From assembly GCF_963677945.1 (NCBI RefSeq), contig NZ_OY782578.1:992001-1056000 (forward strand): 64,000 bases of DNA, in the 5' to 3' direction. The translations under genes and the position numbers were made by a program. This DNA is from an uncultured Bacteroides sp. (GTDB lineage: Bacteria; Bacteroidota; Bacteroidia; Bacteroidales; Bacteroidaceae). Below are positions 18,400 through 26,969 of the stretch, in pieces. Under the pieces are notes generated by a model that was given only the letters and a program-made list of their open reading frames with translations, ran no database searches and was not told the origin of the DNA. How positions within the stretch are numbered: the first letter of the stretch is position 1; every line of letters begins with the position of its first letter.

Positions 18400-19098
18400 T
18401 TAATTATTACATTTTTTGCATTTAGGAAAAAGGTCGTAAGTAATGAATACTGTTGTAAAAGAATAACTGTCTTTATTCTTAAATCCCTTTCCTTTTATAC
18501 CGTATGGATCATTTAATATTAACCCATCTGCATTGGTTACATCCAGATTATCAGATAAACTAAATCTCATAGTCATTTCGCAACCTATATTTAACCTTTT
18601 GGCAAATTTATATTTAATTCCTATACCAATTGGAAAGTTAACTGTAAAAACATCTTTTGCTGTTGCAGGTGCAAAAGTTAATCCAACTCCTCCCAATATA
18701 TAAGGCGTAAACCTTTTATAGCCTTTGTATTCCTGGCCTATTCCATATCCCCGGAAATTGTATTCAAATTGAGAGCCTAAATCATAAATATTTCGACTGA
18801 AACTCACTTGTTTACCCCCAGGATATTCATTTTCAAAATCTTCCGTGTTACCGGATATTTTTCCTATTGTTAAGTTTGCCTTTATTGCCATGTGCGGATT
18901 TAAGACATATCTTGCCATAGCGCCTCCAGCAAACTGTAAGTCTTTAAAAGGAACAGAATTATTTGCGTCTCCCATATAAAAACTACCTCCAAGCAATCCC
19001 CCTGCTTCCATTCTATATTCATTCTCCTGTGCATGAATAAATATAGGTGTAAAGAAGGCTAACAATATAAAAATGAGCGCTTTATTGATAAATTTCAT
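18400..19098 (-). CDS. DUF6089-type outer-membrane beta-barrel protein
   Basis: This 232-residue protein has a signal peptide ending FIHAQ and then alternating aromatic and glycine strands typical of an eight-stranded barrel ([47 protein letters not shown]). It ends with a soluble Cys-Lys-Lys-Cys tail. The gene sits at the head of uppS-bamA-ompH-ompH, where DUF6089 proteins are normally found in Bacteroidetes. Its exact job is unknown; the position suggests envelope assembly. The TATTTTTG motif at 19217-19210 on the minus strand is a possible but weak promoter. Confidence 0.82.
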   Translation of the reverse strand: MKFINKALIFILLAFFTPIFIHAQENEYRMEAGGLLGGSFYMGDANNSVPFKDLQFAGGAMARYVLNPHMAIKANLTIGKISGNTEDFENEYPGGKQVSFSRNIYDLGSQFEYNFRGYGIGQEYKGYKRFTPYILGGVGLTFAPATAKDVFTVNFPIGIGIKYKFAKRLNIGCEMTMRFSLSDNLDVTNADGLILNDPYGIKGKGFKNKDSYSFTTVFITYDLFPKCKKCNN

Positions 19099-19307
19099 AC
19101 CTACATTATTTATAAGTTTGTTTTCCTATAAAACGCTGTTTTTTTTCAATAATTACATCTTGAATCAAATTATTGTATATTTGATCATAAAATGCTTATT
19201 TACAAATTGCAAAAATAGAAAGTTTTTTCTCTCAATTGAACATTCAGGGCAAGTTTTATAAATATTTATAGATAATAAGTGTGTTTTTCTCGACAAATAT
19301 TCTATTA

Positions 19308-20378
19308 TTAGAGCGCGGGTACATTAATTCCGTTATAATAATGTAATATTGGTACGCAAAAATGGAAATCTATAAAATGTCTTTTTCCGTTGATGTGCGG
19401 AGCCTTTATTCCATCATTCAGAATTATGGCCGACTTCTCAATAAATGCTTCGTCCCATAAGTTTTTATCGATAAATGATTGTAACAACACACTTCCTCCT
19501 TCTATCATGATTGACTGGATATTATTCTTGTAAAGTTCTACTAATAGTTCAGGTAAAAGATCATCAGTAAATGGCAGCTTCTTATAGCATGTGTGACTGG
19601 TGCTGATGTGTTCTTTTTCTGTAACGACCCATGTTTTAATTTTATCATCCAGCAGATGGAAATATTCCGGAATCTTTAAAGTTCTGTCTATTACAACCCG
19701 GAGTGGATCCTTTCCGTACCAGTTTCGTACGCTAAGCGTAGGGTTGTCTAGAAGAGCTGTTCTTGTTCCTACAATAATAGCATCAACTTCGGCTCGTCTT
19801 TTGTGTACAAGCATATTGGTCATGGGAGTTGAAAGAGCTACAGGATTGCCTCCGGTTCGTTTTACATCTAAAAAACCGTCGGAAGATTCTGCCCATTTTA
19901 ATATTATATAGGGTCTTTTCTTAGAATGGAATGTAATAAATCTCTTGTTCAGGTTGCTACATTCCTGCTCAAGAACTCCAACAGTAACTTCTATGCCAGC
20001 ATCTTGTAACTTCTTTATACCTCTTCCGGCTACTTTGGCAAAAGGATCTATACATCCTATTACAACTTTAGGAATTTCTTTTTCTATGATTAAATCGGCA
20101 CAAGGAGGTGTTTTTCCGTAGTGGGAACAAGGTTCCAGACTAACATATATTGTTGATTGTTTGAGTTTGGATTTATCTTTGACAGAATTTATAGCATTTA
20201 CTTCAGCATGTGCATCTCCGCATATACGATGATATCCTTCTCCAATTATCTTATCATCGCACACAATGACAGCTCCTACCATAGGGTTTGGAGAAGCTTC
20301 GCATTTTCCTTTTCTGGCCAATTCTATGCAACGGGCCATATAGATTTCTTCTTGTGTAAAATTTCTGTTGTTTTCCAT
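19308..20378 (-). CDS. ribD: Bifunctional riboflavin biosynthesis deaminase/reductase RibD
   Basis: RibD carries out two consecutive steps of riboflavin synthesis. The N-terminal cytidine-deaminase-like domain has zinc ligands in HAEVNA (His57, Glu59) and PCSHYGKTPPCAD. The C-terminal reductase domain (about 148-350) has ILKWAESSDGFLD, VGTRTALLDNPTLSVR and the MIEGGSVLLQSF motif. The 356-residue length is normal. It is divergent from prmC with only a short gap that holds the prmC promoter; no FMN riboswitch is seen upstream. Confidence 0.95.
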   Translation of the reverse strand: MENNRNFTQEEIYMARCIELARKGKCEASPNPMVGAVIVCDDKIIGEGYHRICGDAHAEVNAINSVKDKSKLKQSTIYVSLEPCSHYGKTPPCADLIIEKEIPKVVIGCIDPFAKVAGRGIKKLQDAGIEVTVGVLEQECSNLNKRFITFHSKKRPYIILKWAESSDGFLDVKRTGGNPVALSTPMTNMLVHKRRAEVDAIIVGTRTALLDNPTLSVRNWYGKDPLRVVIDRTLKIPEYFHLLDDKIKTWVVTEKEHISTSHTCYKKLPFTDDLLPELLVELYKNNIQSIMIEGGSVLLQSFIDKNLWDEAFIEKSAIILNDGIKAPHINGKRHFIDFHFCVPILHYYNGINVPAL

Positions 20379-20387
20379 TTATTTTTC

Positions 20388-20395
20388 TACTTTTG
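20388..20395 (+). promoter_or_regulatory. -7 element TACTTTTG upstream of prmC
   Basis: A TAnnTTTG match immediately before the prmC start region. It implies a leader of about 12 nt before ATG 20414, which supports that ATG over the TTG at 20393 that lies inside the promoter. Confidence 0.65.
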
Positions 20396-20413
20396 CAAAC
20401 AAATCATAAATTT

Positions 20414-21250
20414 ATGCATGCAGTTGAGTTACATATCAAGCAGGCTTTGACCGGCATATATCCCGAATCAGAAATCAAGGGCTTCACGAAAATTATTTTT
20501 ACCGAAGTACTTCATTTCAATATGCTTGATTATTATATGGGCAAAGATATTAATTTATCTGCAAATCAGGCAGAACAACTCGATGAGATTCTAGCCCGTC
20601 TTCAAAAATATGAACCTATTCAATATATATTAGGATGTGCCGAATTCTATGGCATGACTTTTTGTGTTACTCCGGCTGTCCTGATTCCCCGTCCGGAGAC
20701 TGCCGAACTTGTATCTTTGATTATTAAAGAGAATGTTGATTGTTCTGCAAAGATTCTGGATATTGGTGCTGGAAGTGGTTGTATTGCAATCTCTCTGGCA
20801 AAGAATCTTCCTCAGGCGAAAGTCTCATCATGGGATGTTTCAGACGAAGCATTGAAGGTGGCTCGAGAAAACAATGAAAAGCTGGGTACTTCTGTTACAT
20901 TTAATAAAGTCAATGTTCTGGCATATCAACCCATTGGCGAGAAGTTTGATGTGATAGTGAGCAACCCTCCTTATATAACTGATGCCGAAAAAACTGATAT
21001 GGAGCACAATGTACTCGATTGGGAACCCTCTTTGGCCTTATTTGTTCCAGATAAAGATCCGTTGTTGTTTTATAGAAAAATTGCAGAGCTTGGTCTTGAT
21101 ATGCTGATGCCCGGTGGAAAAATCTATTTTGAAATAAATCAGGCTTTTGGGAAAGAAACGGCCGATCTGCTTCTTTCCCTTGGATATTGTGATGCGAAAA
21201 TTATAAAAGATTTATCTGGCAGAGACAGGATAGTAAAAGCATTAAGATGA
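20414..21250 (+). CDS. prmC: Release factor glutamine N5-methyltransferase
   Basis: PrmC methylates the GGQ glutamine of peptide-chain release factors. The product of 278 residues has an N-terminal helical domain that recognises the factor and a Rossmann domain with ILDIGAGSGCIAISLA and the diagnostic VSNPPYI (NPPY) motif that binds the target glutamine. ATG 20414 is chosen because of the promoter just upstream. recX starts inside its stop codon (ATGA overlap at 21247). Confidence 0.94.
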   Translation: MHAVELHIKQALTGIYPESEIKGFTKIIFTEVLHFNMLDYYMGKDINLSANQAEQLDEILARLQKYEPIQYILGCAEFYGMTFCVTPAVLIPRPETAELVSLIIKENVDCSAKILDIGAGSGCIAISLAKNLPQAKVSSWDVSDEALKVARENNEKLGTSVTFNKVNVLAYQPIGEKFDVIVSNPPYITDAEKTDMEHNVLDWEPSLALFVPDKDPLLFYRKIAELGLDMLMPGGKIYFEINQAFGKETADLLLSLGYCDAKIIKDLSGRDRIVKALR

Positions 21251-21726
21251 GCGAGCTAACAGAAAAAGAAGCGTTGAATAAAGCAGCGGCATATTGTACT
21301 GCGTCCGAGCATTGTCTTTCTGAAGTTGGCACCAAACTTACTCAGTGGGGAGTGGATACCGATGTTAAGGAAAAAATTCTGAAACGACTTATTGACGAGC
21401 GATTTATTGATGAAGAACGATATTGTCGTTTTTTTGTGAACGATAAATTTAAGTTCAATAAGTGGGGACGGATAAAGATTAGTCAGGCTCTTTATATGAA
21501 AAAAATCCCATCGGAAATGAGTCGTGATTGCCTGAATGAGATTGACGAGAAAGAGTATATGAATACGCTGCGATCATTATTAGCTTCAAAGAAAAAAGCA
21601 ATTCATGCTTCGGACGATTACCAGTTGAACATGAAACTAATCCGGTTTGCCCTTAGCCGTGGCTTTGAAATGAACATAATACGTAAATGCATGCAACTGT
21701 CCGATGAGTATGATTCAATGGATTGA
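21247..21726 (+). CDS. recX: Regulatory protein RecX
   Basis: RecX proteins bind RecA filaments and limit their activity. The 159-residue protein is all helical with the RecX phrases ALNKAAAYCTASEHCLSEV, LIDERFIDEERYCRFFVNDK and NKWGRIKISQALYMK. Length is typical. It overlaps prmC by 4 nt and comF by 23 nt, so the three are translationally coupled; recA is not in the window. Confidence 0.9.
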   Translation: MSELTEKEALNKAAAYCTASEHCLSEVGTKLTQWGVDTDVKEKILKRLIDERFIDEERYCRFFVNDKFKFNKWGRIKISQALYMKKIPSEMSRDCLNEIDEKEYMNTLRSLLASKKKAIHASDDYQLNMKLIRFALSRGFEMNIIRKCMQLSDEYDSMD

Positions 21727-22396
21727 TTCACTTCTGAACTTGCTGTTTCCGCGTTCTTGCGTGGTGTGTGGCGGATGTCTGGTGAAAGGAGAAGAGGCAG
21801 TTTGTACAATGTGCAACTCAAGAATGCCGCGTACCAATTATCATCTTCAGCCGAATAACGAAATAGAGCAGCGTTTCTGGGGAAAAGCGGAAATAGAAAG
21901 AGCCACCTCATACTTCTTTTATAACAAAGGAAGCGATTACCGGCACATCCTTTTTAAACTGAAATACAACGGCTATAAAGAACTTGGCGAAGTGATGGGC
22001 CGCCATATGGCTAATGAACTTCTGGCCTCAGATTTCTTTAAGGGGGTAGATGTTGTTATACCGGTTCCGCTTCATTCAAAGAGAAAGAGAGTTCGTGGTT
22101 ACAACCAAAGTGAATGGGTTGCTTTGGGTATATCTCATGCAACAGGTATTCCTTTGGATTTGAATACATTAGTTAGGTCTGTGTCAAACAATACCCAAAC
22201 TCGAAAAAGTGTGTTTGATCGGTGGGAGAATGTGAAAGATGTTTTTCAGGTTGCTTCTCCTGAAAAGATTCATGGAAAGCATATTTTGCTTGTAGATGAT
22301 GTACTTACAACAGGTGCCACTCTTGTATCTTGTGCCTCAAAACTGTTAGAATCGTCTGATGTAAAAATTAGTATTATAACTCTTGCCGTTGCCTGA
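21704..22396 (+). CDS. comF: ComF family phosphoribosyltransferase-like protein
   Basis: This 230-residue ComF protein has an N-terminal zinc finger (LLFPRSCVVCGG and CTMCNSRMP) and a C-terminal type I phosphoribosyltransferase domain with the PRPP loop ILLVDDVLTTGATL and the family block RVRGYNQSEW. ComF is needed for DNA uptake in competent bacteria; in Bacteroides its role is unproven, but the window also encodes a ComM-like ATPase. The start could be ATG 21704 or 21710; both lie inside recX. Confidence 0.92.
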   Translation: MSMIQWIDSLLNLLFPRSCVVCGGCLVKGEEAVCTMCNSRMPRTNYHLQPNNEIEQRFWGKAEIERATSYFFYNKGSDYRHILFKLKYNGYKELGEVMGRHMANELLASDFFKGVDVVIPVPLHSKRKRVRGYNQSEWVALGISHATGIPLDLNTLVRSVSNNTQTRKSVFDRWENVKDVFQVASPEKIHGKHILLVDDVLTTGATLVSCASKLLESSDVKISIITLAVA

Positions 22397-22427
22397 AAAT
22401 AATTATTCTCGTTATATTGTTTTTATC

Positions 22428-22500
22428 TTGTACAGAACAATTAATTCTTTTGTACAGAAGAATTAATTGTTCTGTACAAAAGAATGCAATCTTTTGTACA
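22428..22500. repeat. 22-bp tandem palindrome array (AT-rich type)
   Basis: TGTACA occurs at 22429, 22451, 22473 and 22495, exactly 22 bp apart. Between copies lie a purine-rich tetramer, an octamer (AATTAATT, AATTAATT, AATGCAAT) and a pyrimidine-rich tetramer, so palindrome centres fall every 11 bp. The first part is also a perfect 22-bp inverted repeat (22428-22449 with 22458-22479, 8-nt loop). It lies between comF and the pyrE promoter. No T-run follows, so it is not a standard terminator. Confidence 0.85.
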
Positions 22501-22591
22501 AGGGTACAAAAAGCTATATAGAAACCAATTCAATTATTCTAGTGATAAAACGAAAGAAGAATATTAATAAATGAAAAAATAATAGTTTTGC

Positions 22592-22624
22592 TTGTCCCAT
22601 TTTCAATGAGTTTAAGTAACTTTG
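22592..22624 (+). promoter_or_regulatory. Promoter of pyrE
   Basis: TAACTTTG at 22617-22624 fits the -7 consensus. TTG at 22592-22594 is 22 bp upstream, slightly longer than ideal spacing. ATG 22651 follows 27 nt later. Confidence 0.6.
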
Positions 22625-22650
22625 CAACGATACATATAGTTAATAAATTT

Positions 22651-23289
22651 ATGAAAACTTTAGAGAGATTATTTGCTGAGAAATTACTCAAGATTAAGGC
22701 CATTAAGCTTCAGCCGGCAAACCCCTTTACCTGGGCTTCCGGATGGAAATCTCCTTTCTATTGTGATAATCGTAAGACTCTTTCTTATCCTTCACTTCGT
22801 AACTTTGTGAAGATAGAAATCTGTCGTTTGATTTTAGAAAGATTTGGCCAGGTTGATGCAATTGCAGGTGTGGCAACAGGTGCTATCCCTCAGGGTGCTT
22901 TGGTTGCGGAAGAACTGAACCTTCCGTTTGTTTATGTACGTTCAACACCGAAAGATCACGGTTTGGAGAACCTTATTGAAGGAGAGCTTCGTCCAGGTAT
23001 GAAGGTTGTTGTTGTAGAAGATTTGATTTCGACTGGCGGTAGCAGTTTGAAAGCTGTAGAAGCAATTCGTCGTGACGGTTGTGAAGTAATCGGCATGATT
23101 GCTGCATTTACCTATGGATTCAATGTTGCAGTGAAAGCATTTAAGGATGCAAACGTAGAACTGGTTACTTTAACCAACTATGAAGCTGTTCTTGAAGTTG
23201 CTCTTCGTACCGGATATATCGATGAAGAAGATATTCCTACATTGGAATCCTGGAGAAATGATCCTGCTCACTGGGATGCAGCAAAATAA
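22651..23289 (+). CDS. pyrE: Orotate phosphoribosyltransferase
   Basis: PyrE joins orotate and PRPP in pyrimidine synthesis. The 212-residue product from ATG 22651 has KLQPANPFTWASGWKSPFYCD at its substrate end (listed in parts: NPFTWASG, then SPFYCDNR), the catalytic loop VRSTPKDHG and the PRPP motif VVVEDLISTGGSSL. The start is set by homology to the family N-terminus and by the -7 box at 22617-22624, which falls inside the longer frame. A START-like gene follows 11 nt later. Confidence 0.95.
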   Translation: MKTLERLFAEKLLKIKAIKLQPANPFTWASGWKSPFYCDNRKTLSYPSLRNFVKIEICRLILERFGQVDAIAGVATGAIPQGALVAEELNLPFVYVRSTPKDHGLENLIEGELRPGMKVVVVEDLISTGGSSLKAVEAIRRDGCEVIGMIAAFTYGFNVAVKAFKDANVELVTLTNYEAVLEVALRTGYIDEEDIPTLESWRNDPAHWDAAK

Positions 23290-23300
23290 AATACAATAAT

Positions 23301-23711
23301 ATGACTCAATTTGAAAGTGATATAAAGGTTATTCCTTACGCTCAGGGACGTGTATACAGTAAACTTTCTGATTTAAGTAATCTGGAAGGAGTGAAAGACC
23401 GCTTGCCGGCCGATAAAATTCAGGATTTAAGTTTTGATTCAGACAGTTTAAGCTTTAGCATAGCTCCTGTTGGTAAGATAACACTTCGTATCTGTGAACG
23501 TGAGCCTGAGAAGTGTATTAAGTTCGAAACAACAAATTCGCCTCTTCCTTTTAACCTCTGGATACAGATTGTACCAGCGGCTGACGAGGAATGCAAGATA
23601 AAACTTACAATCAAGGCCGAGATCAACCCTTTTATTAAAGGAATGATTCAAAAGCCGCTCAAGGATGGATTAGAGAAAATGGCAGAAATGCTATCTAAGA
23701 TTCCTTATTAA
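23301..23711 (+). CDS. SRPBCC/START-like domain protein
   Basis: This 136-residue protein looks like a single SRPBCC (polyketide cyclase-like) domain: an N-terminal strand, VYSKLSDLSNLEGVKDRLP, a curved sheet with alternating charged strands (KITLRICEREPEKCIKFE), and a long C-terminal helix (LKDGLEKMAEMLSKI). Such folds bind a hydrophobic ligand. The ligand is unknown and no signal peptide is present. It lies between pyrE and argH with short gaps, so is co-transcribed with biosynthetic genes. Confidence 0.75.
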   Translation: MTQFESDIKVIPYAQGRVYSKLSDLSNLEGVKDRLPADKIQDLSFDSDSLSFSIAPVGKITLRICEREPEKCIKFETTNSPLPFNLWIQIVPAADEECKIKLTIKAEINPFIKGMIQKPLKDGLEKMAEMLSKIPY

Positions 23712-23727
23712 AAACAAAACAAAAATT

Positions 23728-25068
23728 ATGGCGCAGAAACTTTGGGAGAAGAGTGTACAGGTAAATAAGGATATTGAGAAATTTACAGTCGGTCGTGACC
23801 GGGAGATGGATATCTTTCTGGCTAAACATGACGTTATTGGCTCAATGGCACACATTACTATGCTTCAAACCATTGATCTGCTGACATCTGAGGAGCTTCA
23901 TCTTCTTCTTGAGGAATTGAAGAACATCTATGCTACTGCCGAAAATGGAACATTTGTTATCGAAGAAGGCGTAGAAGATGTTCATTCCCAAGTAGAATTG
24001 ATGCTGACTCGAAAATTAGGTAATGTAGGAAAAAAAATTCATAGTGGCCGTTCAAGAAACGATCAGGTTCTTTTGGATTTAAAGTTGTTTACCCGTACTC
24101 AGCTGCAGGAAATTGCAGATATGGTTGAACAGCTGTTTCATGTTTTAATAGCGCAGAGCGAAAAATATAAAAAAGTTCTGATGCCCGGTTATACGCATCT
24201 TCAAATAGCCATGCCTTCTTCTTTTGGATTATGGTTTGGCGCTTATGCAGAAAGCCTGATAGACGATATGATGTTTTTGCAGGCAGCTTTTAAAATGTGT
24301 AATCGTAATCCACTTGGATCTGCTGCCGGTTATGGATCTTCTTTTCCTTTAAACCGAACCCTTACAACAAATCTTTTAGGCTTCGATTCCATGAACTATA
24401 ACGTGGTTTATGCACAGATGGGACGTGGAAAGATGGAAAGAAATGTTGCTTTTGCCCTGGCAAGTATTGCGGGCACAATCTCAAAACTGGCATTTGATGC
24501 TTGTATGTTTAACAGTCAGAACTTCAACTTTGTGAAGTTACCCGATGAATGTACAACAGGTTCAAGTATTATGCCACACAAAAAGAATCCGGATGTATTT
24601 GAACTTACTCGTGCCAAATGCAACAAGATTCAATCATTACCTCAACAAATTATGATGATTGCCAATAATCTGCCTTCTGGATATTTCAGAGATCTGCAGA
24701 TTATAAAAGAAGTCTTTATTCCTGCTTTTCAGGAATTGAAAGATTGTCTTCACATGACAACTTATATCATGAACGAAATTAAAGTCAACGAACATATTCT
24801 TGACGATGATAAATACCTTCTTATCTTCAGTGTTGAAGAAGTAAACCGTCTTGCTGCGGAAGGAATGCCTTTTCGTGACGCTTACAAAAAAGTGGGACTG
24901 GATATCGAAGCTGGTAAATTTACTCACGAAAAGACAGTTGACCATACACACGAAGGAAGTATAGGTAATCTGTGCAACGATAAAATATCTTTGTTAATGC
25001 AAAATATTGTTGACGGATTCAACTTCGATAAGATGATTCAGGCAGAAAAGAGCCTTTTAGGAAGATAA
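23728..25068 (+). CDS. argH: Argininosuccinate lyase
   Basis: ArgH splits argininosuccinate into arginine and fumarate. The 446-residue enzyme has the fumarase/ASL signature GSSIMPHKKNPD (the flexible loop carrying the catalytic Ser), the SRNDQVLLDL and MPGYTHLQIAMPSSFG segments, and the helical core. Length is slightly under the usual 455-460. It is 16 nt downstream of the START-like gene. Confidence 0.95.
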   Translation: MAQKLWEKSVQVNKDIEKFTVGRDREMDIFLAKHDVIGSMAHITMLQTIDLLTSEELHLLLEELKNIYATAENGTFVIEEGVEDVHSQVELMLTRKLGNVGKKIHSGRSRNDQVLLDLKLFTRTQLQEIADMVEQLFHVLIAQSEKYKKVLMPGYTHLQIAMPSSFGLWFGAYAESLIDDMMFLQAAFKMCNRNPLGSAAGYGSSFPLNRTLTTNLLGFDSMNYNVVYAQMGRGKMERNVAFALASIAGTISKLAFDACMFNSQNFNFVKLPDECTTGSSIMPHKKNPDVFELTRAKCNKIQSLPQQIMMIANNLPSGYFRDLQIIKEVFIPAFQELKDCLHMTTYIMNEIKVNEHILDDDKYLLIFSVEEVNRLAAEGMPFRDAYKKVGLDIEAGKFTHEKTVDHTHEGSIGNLCNDKISLLMQNIVDGFNFDKMIQAEKSLLGR

Positions 25069-25083
25069 TTCTTAATCTTAAAT

Positions 25084-26097
25084 ATGTATATTATGGAATA
25101 CGAACCTGCAAAGGACCGGTATTTCGGCAAGATGCAATATAAGTATTGCGGAAACAGCGGTCTGTTACTTCCCCGTATTTCTTTGGGATTGTGGCATAAT
25201 TTCGGTGATGTAGACGATTTTGGCGTTGCTACCGATATGGTTAAACATGCTTTCGATAATGGTGTTACCCATTTCGACTTAGCAAATAATTATGGTCCTA
25301 GCCCTGGTTCTGCTGAAATAAACTTCGGGAAAATCTTAAAAAATAACTTTCAGGGATATCGTGACGAGATGATTATCTCTTCCAAAGCCGGACACGAAAT
25401 GTGGGCAGGCCCTTATGGTGATGGTAGTTCCCGAAAGAATCTGATGGCAAGTATCGACCAAAGCCTTCGTAGAACCGGTCTCGAATACTTTGATATCTTT
25501 TATTCTCATCGTTATGATGGGGTTACTCCAGTTGAAGAAACAATTCAGGCACTTATCGATATTGTAAAAAGAGGTAAAGCTCTTTATGCAGGTATTTCCA
25601 AGTATCCACCCGAGAAAGCCAGAATTGCATATCAGATGCTTAAGGACAATGGCGTTCCTTGTCTGATAAATCAATCCCGATATAGCATGTTCGACCGCGA
25701 AGTGGAGAATGGAACGTTGGCTCTGGCAGACGAATTCGGAGCAGGTTTTATTGCTTTCTCACCATTAGCACAAGGGATACTGACTAATAAATATCTGCAT
25801 GGCATTCCAGAAGATTCACGTGCCGCAAAATCTACAGGATTCCTGAAAAAGGATCAGGTAACAGAAGATAAGATAGTAATTGCCCGTCAATTGAATGAAA
25901 TAGCCGAGAGGCGAGGACAAACTCTTGCTCAGATGGCATTGGCATGGGTTCTTAAAGACAAACGAGTTACATCTGTAATTATTGGTGCAAGTTCTGTAAA
26001 GCAATTAAGCGACAATTTAAAAACCGTAGAGAATTTAGAGTTTACAGATGATGAAGTTAATCAAATCAGTTCTCTGATCTCTCCAATAAAACCCTAG
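25084..26097 (+). CDS. Aldo/keto reductase (YghZ-type)
   Basis: This 337-residue TIM-barrel reductase has the AKR tetrad: Asp and Tyr in THFDLANNYGPSPGSAE, Lys in IISSKAGHEMW, and His in DIFYSHRYD. The C-terminal NADPH-binding segment SVIIGASSVKQLSDN is present. It is closest in layout to YghZ, which reduces L-glyceraldehyde 3-phosphate and methylglyoxal; the true substrate is not certain. ATG 25084 or ATG 25093 could be the start. It sits between argH and a Rieske-like lipoprotein. Confidence 0.88.
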   Translation: MYIMEYEPAKDRYFGKMQYKYCGNSGLLLPRISLGLWHNFGDVDDFGVATDMVKHAFDNGVTHFDLANNYGPSPGSAEINFGKILKNNFQGYRDEMIISSKAGHEMWAGPYGDGSSRKNLMASIDQSLRRTGLEYFDIFYSHRYDGVTPVEETIQALIDIVKRGKALYAGISKYPPEKARIAYQMLKDNGVPCLINQSRYSMFDREVENGTLALADEFGAGFIAFSPLAQGILTNKYLHGIPEDSRAAKSTGFLKKDQVTEDKIVIARQLNEIAERRGQTLAQMALAWVLKDKRVTSVIIGASSVKQLSDNLKTVENLEFTDDEVNQISSLISPIKP

Positions 26098-26110
26098 AAG
26101 CAGATTTTAA

Positions 26111-26554
26111 ATGAAAAAGCTAATCCTTTTTATTTCATTGCTATTCTGCACAGTTTCATGTGGAGATAGCTTTGAATCCAGCATACCGAATATTGGAAAG
26201 TTTGGCTTTGAAGTAAATTTGCTGCAAGCTCAATTTCAGTCTATACAGTCTCAAGGTAATTTTGTGTTGGTGCTCAAGAATGAGCACAATGTAAAACTAG
26301 GATTCGGAGGATTGATTATAGGTAACTCATATTACAATGGCTATTGTGCTTATGATGCAGCTTGTCCGGTTGAGGCAAGCCGTGATGTAATAGTAGAACT
26401 TACTAACGATGGTTTGGGGAAAGCTGTATGTCCTAAATGCGGTACAATATACGATTTAAATAATTATGGTGCCCCCAATGGTGTGGGCACCGAATATTTA
26501 AAGGATTATAGGGTGATAGTTCAAAGTCAGGACAAGCTTTACGTAAGTAATTAA
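26111..26554 (+). CDS. Rieske-like lipoprotein with altered metal ligands
   Basis: This 147-residue protein has a lipoprotein signal (CTVSCGDSF, lipobox Cys17). The remainder resembles the Rieske fold: a strand-rich body, then YCAYDAACPVEA, then AVCPKCGTIYDLNNYGAPNGVG with the proline/glycine loop. In a true Rieske protein the two motifs are C-x-H and C-x-x-H; here they are C-x5-C and C-P-K-C, so four cysteines are available and the two histidines are absent. It may bind zinc or a cluster in a different way. It is 13 nt downstream of the aldo/keto reductase gene. Confidence 0.72.
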   Translation: MKKLILFISLLFCTVSCGDSFESSIPNIGKFGFEVNLLQAQFQSIQSQGNFVLVLKNEHNVKLGFGGLIIGNSYYNGYCAYDAACPVEASRDVIVELTNDGLGKAVCPKCGTIYDLNNYGAPNGVGTEYLKDYRVIVQSQDKLYVSN

Positions 26555-26582
26555 AGAAATGCGCAAAAAAGTTAAGGAAAAA

Positions 26583-26614
26583 TTTGGCAGATATAGGAAA
26601 TAGTCATATCTTTG
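26583..26614 (+). promoter_or_regulatory. Promoter of the tRNA-Gly/tRNA-Leu pair
   Basis: TTTG at 26583-26586 and TATCTTTG at 26607-26614 are 20 bp apart, an ideal Bacteroides promoter, 14 nt before the tRNA. Confidence 0.85.
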
Positions 26615-26627
26615 CACCCGTTAAAAC

Positions 26628-26700
26628 GCGAAAGTAGCTCAGTTGGTAGAGCATAACCTTGCCAAGGTTAGGGTCGCGGGTTCGAGTCCCGTCTTTCGCT
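26628..26700 (+). tRNA. tRNA-Gly(GCC)
   Basis: The acceptor stem GCGAAAG pairs with CTTTCGC and the discriminator is T. The D loop (AGTTGGTAGA), anticodon loop CTTGCCAA with anticodon GCC, and TTCGAGTCC T-arm are standard. CCA is not encoded. Confidence 0.97.
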
Positions 26701-26713
26701 CTCTATCAAGGAT

Positions 26714-26797
26714 GCCCGGATGGTGGAATGGTAGACACGAAGGACTTAAAATCCTTTGGCTATTGCAGCTGTGCGGGTTCAAGTCCCGCTTCGGGTA
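26714..26797 (+). tRNA. tRNA-Leu(TAA)
   Basis: An 84-nt class II tRNA with a long variable arm. The acceptor stem GCCCGGA pairs with TTCGGGT using two G-T pairs; the anticodon loop is CTTAAAA (anticodon TAA), with a GTTCAAGTC T-arm. It shares the transcript of tRNA-Gly, 13 nt upstream. Confidence 0.96.
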
Positions 26798-26812
26798 CAA
26801 AGGTGCATCCTT

Positions 26813-26852
26813 AAAAGCTTCGTAAATGAATAATTTACGGAGCTTTTTTAAT
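26813..26852 (+). terminator. Terminator of the tRNA pair
   Basis: AAAAGCT plus CGTAAAT pairs with ATTTACG plus AGCTTTT around GAATA, with one mismatch, and is followed by a T-rich run. Confidence 0.88.
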
Positions 26853-26901
26853 TTTATTCCCCTCCAATCCCTTATTTAAAGTAATTATTTGATGTCTTTA
26901 T

Positions 26902-26930
26902 TTTGTAAATAGACATTTTTGTTATCTTTG
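26902..26930 (+). promoter_or_regulatory. Promoter of the DUF234-type ATPase gene
   Basis: TTTG (26902-26905) and TATCTTTG (26923-26930), 17 bp apart. A near-repeat GCGGTAAAA / GGCTGTAAAA lies in the leader before ATG 26970. Confidence 0.65.
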
Positions 26931-26969
26931 CAACGGCGGTAAAATTTACGGCTGTAAAAAATAGAAGCT

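Noticed and set aside
22428-22500. Possible CRISPR array because of evenly spaced repeats
   Set aside because: The period is only 22 bp, the segments between repeats are themselves repeated rather than unique, and no cas gene is in the window.
26643-26825. Reading frame of 60 codons over the two tRNA genes
   Set aside because: It lies entirely on top of two well-formed tRNAs and their terminator.
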